A stretch of 9,892 nt of DNA from Nitrospirota bacterium (GTDB taxonomy: Bacteria; Nitrospirota; Thermodesulfovibrionia; Thermodesulfovibrionales; Magnetobacteriaceae): NCBI GenBank assembly GCA_015233485.1, contig JADFXO010000131.1:1-9892 (forward strand), read 5' to 3'. Within the stretch, counting starts at the first letter, position 1. Every line of letters starts with the position of its first letter. The position numbers and the translations under genes were made by a program. This document shows, one piece after another, positions 5,391-9,892 of the stretch. Below the pieces are notes generated by a model. The model was not told the origin of the DNA and made no database searches. It saw only the letters and a program-made list of their open reading frames with translations.

Positions 5391-5423
5391 TTTCTGGATT
5401 CCTGCTTTCGCAGGAATGACAGA
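5391..5423. repeat. Dispersed hairpin repeat (dRS3-like)
   Basis: ATTCCTGC (5398-5405), loop TTTC, GCAGGAAT (5410-5417) form a perfect 8-bp stem within the wider TTCTGGATTCC...GGAATGACAGA context. Near-identical elements with this core occur as dispersed short repeats in many bacterial genomes and give the telltale WIPAFAGMT peptide when read through. It marks the break point of the upstream gene fragment. A directly repeated ACTTATTAA follows at 5423-5431 and 5439-5447. Confidence 0.65.
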
Positions 5424-5474
5424 CTTATTAAGTGTCATACTTATTAATATTACCCCGATGTCTGCATTTTTATA

Positions 5475-6374
5475 TCAGCAATACGTCAGCTCTGCCGCGC
5501 CTATAATCCCGGCGTCGCCGCCCAGGGTTGAGGGTATTATTTCCGCTTTTGCAAATAACTCTTTAAAAGCCGACGCCGCGGCTGTCTTTATAGCCTTCTT
5601 CACGTATATGTCCCATGCCCCTATCAGACCGCCCATCAGAATTATCGCGTCCGGGCCGAATATGTTTATGAAGTTTGCTATGCCTATGCCAAGATAAAAT
5701 CCCGCGGTCTTGAATATCTCTATCGCCAGCGCGTCTCCTTGTAGTGCGTATTTGTAGATGTTGGCCGGCGTTATCCCGCCGCCGCTGTCCTGTGCCATCA
5801 TCGTCTCTCTTTTCAGTTCAATCGCCTCCATCGCAACCGAGGTCATCGCCCGCGCTGAGGCATAGGCCTCAAGGCATCCCTTGCCGCCGCAGCCGCACAG
5901 TCTGCCCCTTGGCTCAACGATGACGTGCCCCAGCTCCCCGGCTATGTTCAGGAGTTTCCGGTTATATACTACCCCCCCGCCAATACCCGTGCCCAGTGTT
6001 AACATCACAAATGTATTTAAATCCTTCCCGGCCCCTGAGACGCTCTCGCCAAGGGCGGCCATAGACGCGTCGTTTCCCATGTACACAGGCGTGTTAAACC
6101 TGCTTTGCAGTATCCCAACGAGGTCTATTTCATTTAATACAGGCAAATTCGGGGCAGTCAATATTTTTTTTCCATCGGTCAGGCCGGCAATTGCCAGCCC
6201 TATCCCGTTAATTTTGTCCGAGAACAACCGCTCTATGGCGCTTGTCAGGCTCTCTATAACGTTGCCGGTCGATGATACCGTTATCCTTTCAACAATCTCC
6301 CCTTCCCTTGAGACCACGGCCACGCGAAGGTTCGTCCCGCCCAAATCCACTCCTATCGAAAATGGCTTACTCAT
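5475..6374 (-). CDS. ROK-family sugar kinase, probably glucokinase (299 aa)
   Basis: ROK kinases phosphorylate glucose or related hexoses and N-acetyl amino sugars with ATP in the cytosol. The protein has the phosphate-1 motif DLGGT (10-14), GND with the catalytic aspartate D102, LGTGIGGG (127-134), and the ROK zinc site made of H150 (in GELGH) and C160, C162, C167 (CGCGGKGC). E147 and H150 form the ExGH sugar-contact motif. The length is normal. The frame is open to 6437 but the ATG at 6374 fits the family start and has AAGGAG 9 bases upstream. It stands alone between a plus-strand remnant and the divergent iscR-like gene. Glucokinase is likely, but fructokinase or N-acetylmannosamine kinase activity cannot be excluded. 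Confidence 0.92.
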   Translation of the reverse strand: MSKPFSIGVDLGGTNLRVAVVSREGEIVERITVSSTGNVIESLTSAIERLFSDKINGIGLAIAGLTDGKKILTAPNLPVLNEIDLVGILQSRFNTPVYMGNDASMAALGESVSGAGKDLNTFVMLTLGTGIGGGVVYNRKLLNIAGELGHVIVEPRGRLCGCGGKGCLEAYASARAMTSVAMEAIELKRETMMAQDSGGGITPANIYKYALQGDALAIEIFKTAGFYLGIGIANFINIFGPDAIILMGGLIGAWDIYVKKAIKTAAASAFKELFAKAEIIPSTLGGDAGIIGAAELTYC

Positions 6375-6419
6375 CGTCCAGTCTCCTTTATACAAATAAT
6401 ATCTGCTCAGGATTAATAT

Positions 6420-6442
6420 ACAATATTCAGCGAACAATATTC
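6420..6442. repeat. 9-bp direct repeat upstream of the ROK kinase gene
   Basis: ACAATATTC occurs at 6420-6428 and 6434-6442, a 14-base period, 46 bases upstream of the kinase start. It may be a regulatory site of the kinase gene, for which I see no convincing promoter. Confidence 0.3.
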
Positions 6443-6483
6443 ACGCCCCCAGCAGGACAAATAATCGTTGATTGCAACAAATA

Positions 6484-6508
6484 ATACTTGACAAAATTAG
6501 TACACTAT
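6484..6508 (+). promoter_or_regulatory. IscR type-1 operator overlapping the isc promoter
   Basis: The 25 bases match 22 of 25 positions of the IscR type-1 consensus known from E. coli (ATASYYGACTRWWWYAGTCRRSTAT). The left half is ATACTTGAC and the right half is AGTACACTAT, with an A/T-rich centre. The mismatches are at positions 10, 19 and 20. Binding by [2Fe-2S] IscR would cover the -35 and the spacer and block transcription, giving feedback from Fe-S supply onto the operon. Confidence 0.75.
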
Positions 6509-6516
6509 TATAAAAT
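6488..6516 (+). promoter_or_regulatory. Strong sigma-70 promoter of the isc operon
   Basis: A perfect TTGACA (6488-6493), a 17-base spacer and TAAAAT (6511-6516). The ATG of the iscR-like gene begins 7 bases after the -10, so the predicted transcript starts at or within a few bases of the start codon. No ribosome binding site fits in that space, so the first gene is probably read from a leaderless mRNA. Confidence 0.7.
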
Positions 6517-6522
6517 AAAACC

Positions 6523-6999
6523 ATGTTAAGGCTATCGACCAGATGTCAGTACGGAGTGAGGGCGATGTATGAGATAGCCCGCGGGTATCCGGCGATGCCG
6601 GTTACGATAAAGGCCATATCTGAAAAACAGGACGTATCTGTGGCATTTCTGGAGCAGATACTGGGAAAGCTCCGAAAGGCCGGCCTGATAAGGAGCGTAA
6701 AAGGGCCTGGGGGCGGATATATGCTTAAGGCGGCGCCGGAGGAGATTTCCATAGAGGAGATTTTATTGGTGCTGGATGGCCCGATATCGATTACCGCGTG
6801 TGTTACGCAAGAGGCCCATGACAATAGAGCGGGGGGATGCGTAAAGGCTGACCACTGCGTAATACAGCACCTGTGGAAGGCGCTGGGAAGACAGATAGAG
6901 GATTTTTTGAATACGATAACCCTCAGGGACCTCCTTGATGGGAGACATTTCAGCCCGATTTTGCAGCACGGGATTGAGGAGGAGGCGGTGTGCCGCTGA
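6523..6999 (+). CDS. iscR: Rrf2-family Fe-S regulator, IscR-like (158 aa)
   Basis: Rrf2 proteins are dimeric winged-helix regulators; IscR senses [2Fe-2S] and represses isc genes when cluster supply is adequate. The start MLRLSTRCQYGVRAMYEIA and the helix-turn-helix (about 27-57) with wing motif SVKGPGGGY (58-66) are typical. Three cysteines in the sensor region (C93, C106, C112) fit Fe-S ligands, but the first gap is 12 residues instead of 5 in E. coli IscR, and the position of its histidine ligand is Q115 with H116 next to it. The gene is first in the operon and an IscR-type operator overlaps its promoter, so autoregulation is likely. The 3' end overlaps the next gene by 10 bases. NsrR or CymR are less likely given the context. 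Confidence 0.88.
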   Translation: MLRLSTRCQYGVRAMYEIARGYPAMPVTIKAISEKQDVSVAFLEQILGKLRKAGLIRSVKGPGGGYMLKAAPEEISIEEILLVLDGPISITACVTQEAHDNRAGGCVKADHCVIQHLWKALGRQIEDFLNTITLRDLLDGRHFSPILQHGIEEEAVCR

Positions 7000-7256
7000 A
7001 ATTCGTCGAAAACGTGAAGGCGGACGTTACAAGCGACATAGTATATATGATGTGCCCTATGCACTTGTTGAAGCTTGAAGAGCACATGAAAGAACTCCAC
7101 AAGGGCCAGGTGCTTGAGATGCTCACCGATTATGACGGAGCGCTTGAGGACATTCCGGCATGGTGTGACAAGACTGGAAATGACTTTCTGGGGATAGACG
7201 AAGAGGATGATTACTATAAAATATACATCAGAAAAGGGGGCGCAAATGAGCACTAA
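6990..7256 (+). CDS. TusA-like sulfur carrier with CPMH motif (88 aa)
   Basis: The TusA-type fold is suggested by the N-terminal strand (ADVTSDIVYMMCPMHLLKLEEHMKEL, residues 11-36), followed by GQVLEMLTDYDGALEDIPAWCDKTGNDFLG, which corresponds to the S-D-I-P-x-F-C-x-K-T-G-H-E-L part of TusA. The active cysteine C22 is kept, but the CPxP motif reads C-P-M-H, with H25 in place of the second proline. A second cysteine is at 59. The start is GTG with GGAGG 5 bases upstream, overlapping the iscR-like stop. The gene also overlaps iscS by 11 bases, so all are translated together. Family function is persulfide relay; in this setting it probably hands sulfur to or from the IscS/IscU pair. Confidence 0.8.
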   Translation: MPLKFVENVKADVTSDIVYMMCPMHLLKLEEHMKELHKGQVLEMLTDYDGALEDIPAWCDKTGNDFLGIDEEDDYYKIYIRKGGANEH

Positions 7257-8448
7257 ATATTTTGACCACATAGCGTCAAACCCGTTGTTACCAGAGGTGC
7301 TGGACGCGATGATGCCGTATTTTAAGGAACAGTATGGTAATCCGATGAGCATGTACGACCTTGGAATGAACGCGAAACAGGCGATAGACACGGCGAGGGA
7401 GCAGGTTGCCGCCCTGATAAACGCCAAACCGTCGGAGATAATATTCACCTCTTCGGGTGCGGAGAGCAATAACTTCGCGCTCAAAGGTATGGCCCTTGCC
7501 AGACAAGGCGACGGCAAACATCTGATTATATCGAAGGCGGAGCACCATTCAGTGATGAATACTGCCCGTTCGCTCGAAAAACAGGGTTTCGTTGTCACAT
7601 TTGTGCCGGTAGATAAGTATGGAATGGTTGATCCTGAGACGGTAAAGAAGTCGATAACGAAAGAGACGACAGTGATTTCGATAACTCACGCAAGTTCTGA
7701 GGTGGGCACAATTGAGCCGATAAAGGAGATTGCCGCAATCGCGGGGGAGCACAAGATAGGCTTTCACACGGACGCGGTGGCCGCGGCGGGAAACATGCCC
7801 GTAGATGTAAAGGACTTGGGGGTAGATGCGTTGAGCCTGTCAGCCCACCAGTTTTACGGCCCGAAGGGAGCGGCGGCAATGTTTCTGAAAACGGGGCAGC
7901 GCATCCTGCCGCTTATATACGGGGGTGTTCAGGAGGGCGGACGCCGCGCTGGGACGGAAAACGTACCGGCGATTGTCGGCATGGGAAAGGCGGCTGAGCT
8001 GGCGCTGGCCAACCTCACCGGACGCATGGCCCATGTGAGGCAATTAAGGAACAGGCTGACAGAGGGGATATTAAAGATAGAAAAAGTACACGCCACAGGG
8101 CATCCACAGCTGAGGCTTCCCGGCCTGGCGAGTTTTGTCATTGAGTATATAGAGGGCGAGGGGATGCTGCTTCTGCTGCTGGCCAAGGGGATATATGCGG
8201 CGAGTGGTTCTGCGTGTACATCGAAGGCGCTGAAGGCATCTCCGGTGTTGCTGTCAATGGGTGTACCGATGTCAATGGCCCACGGCTCGATAGTATTCAG
8301 CCTTGGGATAGGGAATACGGCAGAGGACATCGACTGTTGTACGGAGGAGTTTCCAAAGATAGTAAAACGATTAAGAGACATGTCGCCGTTTGCTAAAGAG
8401 GGATGGGGAGCTATTGCGGCAGAGGACGGCAGTAAGGAGGGTGCATAA
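7246..8448 (+). CDS. iscS: IscS-like protein lacking the PLP-binding lysine (400 aa)
   Basis: Fold type I class V aminotransferase family. Normal IscS uses PLP to take sulfur from cysteine and pass it via a loop cysteine to IscU. The overall sequence and length fit: YFDHIASNP start, EHHSV with H100, HTDAV with D176, the mobile-loop cysteine C324 in SGSACTSK, and RAGTENVPAIVG. But the expected SAHK reads SAHQ (Q202), so the Schiff-base lysine is missing; by alignment to E. coli IscS, N155, Q183 and T76 are also replaced (S150, A179, A72). The A. fulgidus IscS, which carries Asp for this lysine, shares several features, including the HP..RLP and RLR.MSP segments. ATG 7246 has AAGGGGG upstream; the frame opens at 7207. 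It probably works as an IscU-binding partner rather than a normal desulfurase. Confidence 0.9.
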   Translation: MSTKYFDHIASNPLLPEVLDAMMPYFKEQYGNPMSMYDLGMNAKQAIDTAREQVAALINAKPSEIIFTSSGAESNNFALKGMALARQGDGKHLIISKAEHHSVMNTARSLEKQGFVVTFVPVDKYGMVDPETVKKSITKETTVISITHASSEVGTIEPIKEIAAIAGEHKIGFHTDAVAAAGNMPVDVKDLGVDALSLSAHQFYGPKGAAAMFLKTGQRILPLIYGGVQEGGRRAGTENVPAIVGMGKAAELALANLTGRMAHVRQLRNRLTEGILKIEKVHATGHPQLRLPGLASFVIEYIEGEGMLLLLLAKGIYAASGSACTSKALKASPVLLSMGVPMSMAHGSIVFSLGIGNTAEDIDCCTEEFPKIVKRLRDMSPFAKEGWGAIAAEDGSKEGA

Positions 8449-8823
8449 ATGTATAGCGCGAAATTGATGGATCATTTCACGAATCCGAGAAACGTAGGAG
8501 AAATAGCGGATGCCGACGGCGTAGGCATGGAAGGCAATCCAACATGCGGCGACACGATGAAGTTGTTTATCAAGGTAAAGGATGACGTATTAACGGATGT
8601 GAAATTTCAAACCTTCGGCTGCGGGGCTGCCATAGCGGTATCGAGCATGATAACGGAAATGGCGAAGGGCAAGACACTGGCGGATGCCCTTGCGATAACG
8701 AAGGAATCTGTGGCGGAGGCGTTAGACGGGTTGCCGCCGCAGAAAATGCACTGCTCGAACCTCGGGGCAGACGCGCTGAGAAAGGCCATAGAGGACTACA
8801 GGTCAAGACAGGCGCAGGGTTGA
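8449..8823 (+). CDS. iscU: Fe-S cluster scaffold IscU (124 aa)
   Basis: IscU assembles [2Fe-2S] clusters from iron and sulfide and passes them to carriers. All key residues are present: C33 with D35 (TCGD), C58 (GCGAAIA), and H101-C102 (KMHCS). The LPPQK at 95-99 matches the LPPVK recognised by the HscA chaperone except for one residue. Length is full. The gene begins directly after the iscS stop (no gap) with GGAGGG 7-8 bases upstream. hscA, hscB, fdx and iscA are not next to it; a tRNA gene follows. The minimal iscR-tusA-iscS-iscU layout is unlike the E. coli operon. All catalytic residues being intact means that the scaffold should work even if sulfur comes from a source other than cysteine. 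Confidence 0.96.
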   Translation: MYSAKLMDHFTNPRNVGEIADADGVGMEGNPTCGDTMKLFIKVKDDVLTDVKFQTFGCGAAIAVSSMITEMAKGKTLADALAITKESVAEALDGLPPQKMHCSNLGADALRKAIEDYRSRQAQG

Positions 8824-8848
8824 TTTTTCATGGCGAAAGTGCTATAGT
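8820..8848 (+). promoter_or_regulatory. Predicted promoter of the tRNA-Ser gene
   Basis: TTGATT (8820-8825), a 17-base spacer and TATAGT (8843-8848). The -35 overlaps the iscU stop codon. Transcription would start near 8855, about 35 bases upstream of the tRNA, so the tRNA need not depend on the isc operon. Confidence 0.5.
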
Positions 8849-8853
8849 GTAGG

Positions 8854-8886
8854 TTCGCCGGCGGTGAGCAAAAACATGCCGGCGAA
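8854..8886 (+). other. 9-bp hairpin in the tRNA leader
   Basis: TTCGCCGGC (8854-8862) and GCCGGCGAA (8878-8886) form a perfect 9-bp stem with a 15-base loop, ending 3 bases before the tRNA. There is no T-run on the plus strand, so it is a poor terminator. It could stop read-through from the isc operon, or mark the leader for processing. Confidence 0.5.
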
Positions 8887-8889
8887 AAT

Positions 8890-8978
8890 GGAGAGGTGGC
8901 CGAGCGGTCGAAGGCAGCCGCCTGCTAAGCGGTTGTGGGGGTAATACTCCACCCAGGGTTCGAATCCCTGCCTCTCCG
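8890..8978 (+). tRNA. tRNA-Ser, anticodon GCU
   Basis: An 89-base tRNA with the long variable arm of serine tRNAs. The acceptor stem GGAGAGG (8890-8896) pairs with CCTCTCC (8971-8977), with G as discriminator. The anticodon stem 8917-8921/8929-8933 closes a 7-base loop with the anticodon GCT at 8924-8926, which reads AGC and AGU. The T arm has GGTTCGAATCC. The terminal CCA is not encoded. Confidence 0.97.
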
Positions 8979-9204
8979 CTCCTCAACTATCTGATATTAA
9001 AGGATAAAATCGGTGGATGATTTATGCTGGTGATGGTGTTGTCCTCCTTGATAGGAATTATCATATAAGATGTTCGTATTGGTGACCGCAATAATTTCCT
9101 TATAACAAAACACATTTTTGGCGTTTATTTTGACAAAACATGCCTCACCTAAACGGGTGCTTTTTGAAATACGGTCAGGCTCAAATAGAAAATTCTTGTT
9201 TTGA
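8979..9204. other. A/T-rich intergenic region after the tRNA (226 bp), one doubtful ORF
   Basis: This is the convergent gap between tRNA-Ser and the type III restriction gene. No strong terminator is seen; a 4-bp CACC/GGTG hairpin followed by CTTTTT on the plus strand (about 9144-9163) is weak. On the minus strand an 80-codon ORF (8997-9239) overlaps the end of the restriction gene; its C-terminus is rich in Gln and His. It has no ribosome binding site and no recognised family, so I do not call it as a gene. A copy of the tRNA 3' end, which would mark an integration site, was not seen. Confidence 0.4.
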
Positions 9205-9892
9205 TTATACCTGCAATACTTCATGTATAGTGGTTGCATCTTTGAAGTTGACGCCTAATGTCTTAAAGTGCGCCTTCCCGCAGTCGAGTTTCTTATTCTC
9301 TAATTCCCGGCGTTTATCGCGGTCAACCGTACTCTTTGTCTCGCGTATAAGGTAAAGTTTTGGGTCGGCTTCGACAACCACCGCCCAGTCGGGGTTATAG
9401 TCCCCAAGCGGCGTCGCAACCTTGAACCAGCGCGGCAGTTTGCAGAAAAACTTTACCTTGTCGTCAGTATCCAAAAGCTCTGCAACCTGTTTCTCTGTAT
9501 CTGATTCATAGGCAATGTAATCATAGGGGGTTCTGTCTTTACTTGTAACGGTATATAACCTGCTTAAATATTCTTCAACCTCTACCTGCTCAAAAAGGCG
9601 CATTTCATAGGATTGTCCTTCTATCGGCTCATATTTAATCCCGTCTATAATCAGCTCGTGCAGCGCCCTGTTTATGAGTTTAGCGGCTTCAGACATAAAC
9701 ATCATCGGATTTACTGTAAAATCTTTCAACCGTCCAGATTGTCTGATGATTTCCACCAGCGTCCCCCGCGTCAGTTCCGTTTCCCTTTGGAGAAACTCCA
9801 GAATGTCAGGCAGGGGCTGTTCATTAGTAACAATATGAGTACGGTTGCTGGTTATCCTGCCGCCTTCTATCCCCAACTCTTTGATTTCAAGG
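9205..9892 (-). CDS. Type III restriction enzyme Res subunit, C-terminal part (runs off right edge)
   Basis: About 228 residues are visible and the frame is open to the window edge, so the start and helicase motor lie outside. The C-terminal third has the PD-(D/E)XK nuclease layout of type III Res subunits: glutamate E133, then YNPDWAVV with D168, YLIRETKST with E184 and K186, and finally KKLDCGKAHF (203-208 region), which follows the catalytic site in this family. Res forms a complex with the Mod methyltransferase and cuts about 25 bases from unmodified sites after ATP-driven diffusion along DNA. The protein ends normally at its TAA with no truncation. A mod gene should lie further right. 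The A/T-richer flank and the neighbouring tRNA fit an accessory region. Confidence 0.88.
   Translation of the reverse strand, partial: LEIKELGIEGGRITSNRTHIVTNEQPLPDILEFLQRETELTRGTLVEIIRQSGRLKDFTVNPMMFMSEAAKLINRALHELIIDGIKYEPIEGQSYEMRLFEQVEVEEYLSRLYTVTSKDRTPYDYIAYESDTEKQVAELLDTDDKVKFFCKLPRWFKVATPLGDYNPDWAVVVEADPKLYLIRETKSTVDRDKRRELENKKLDCGKAHFKTLGVNFKDATTIHEVLQV

Noticed and set aside
5391..5697. Continuation of the 5212 frame to a 161-residue protein
   Set aside because: It reads through a dispersed repeat and then antisense to the last 223 bases of the ROK kinase gene.
6546..7598. 350-codon minus-strand ORF opposite iscR, tusA-like and iscS
   Set aside because: It runs antisense through three clear family members; its composition is that of a shadow frame.
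8854..8886. Rho-independent terminator after iscU
   Set aside because: The stem is good but there is no T-run after it and a tRNA begins 3 bases later; listed as a leader hairpin instead.
8997..9239. 80-codon minus-strand ORF after the type III restriction gene
   Set aside because: No ribosome binding site, overlaps the restriction gene by 35 bases, and no family recognised; it could be a remnant but evidence is too thin.

Overview
The window looks like a stretch of chromosome from a motile, Gram-negative (diderm), probably anaerobic or microaerophilic bacterium. A periplasmic lytic transglycosylase points to a diderm wall. A CheY-type regulator, a YjfB-like protein and a sigma-28-type promoter point to flagellar motility. 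Two TusA-like proteins, a minimal iscR-tusA-iscS-iscU operon and an IscS that lacks its cofactor lysine recall sulfur-metabolising anaerobes. The overall flavour, including long arrays of near-identical TPR units, suggests Nitrospirota or a relative; this is an inference without a search.

Layout. Positions 1-1202 (minus strand) carry the start of a ParA-like ATPase, a YjfB-like small protein, a 57-residue small protein and a CheY-type response regulator. A sigma-28-type promoter lies directly behind the cheY stop and drives the small-protein genes. Positions 1331-3187 (minus) hold nadA and a lytic transglycosylase, 7 bases apart or less. Positions 3188-3450 are non-coding and rich in short repeats and palindromes. 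A TusA-like gene (3451-3687, minus) diverges from a plus-strand unit with a 29-residue small ORF, a membrane-anchored TPR protein coupled to it by an ATGA overlap, and the broken start of a gene that I think resembles the N-terminal domain of TIR-type defence proteins. That last gene runs into a dispersed hairpin repeat. Positions 5475-6374 (minus) encode a ROK-family sugar kinase.

Positions 6523-8823 are the most interesting part. They hold a tightly packed plus-strand operon of an Rrf2/IscR regulator, a TusA-like protein with a CPMH motif, an IscS homologue and IscU. A very good IscR type-1 operator overlaps the promoter, so the operon is probably repressed by its own Fe-S-loaded product. 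The IscS keeps its mobile-loop cysteine but has Gln where the PLP-binding Lys should be, and it lacks three other cofactor contacts. It is therefore unlikely to be a normal cysteine desulfurase. It resembles the Archaeoglobus fulgidus IscS, which also lacks this lysine. The TusA-like protein encoded between regulator and IscS is a candidate alternative sulfur donor.

The window ends with a tRNA-Ser(GCU) gene with its own promoter and, on the minus strand, the C-terminal nuclease part of a type III restriction enzyme that runs off the right edge. No CRISPR array, insertion sequence or rRNA was seen.
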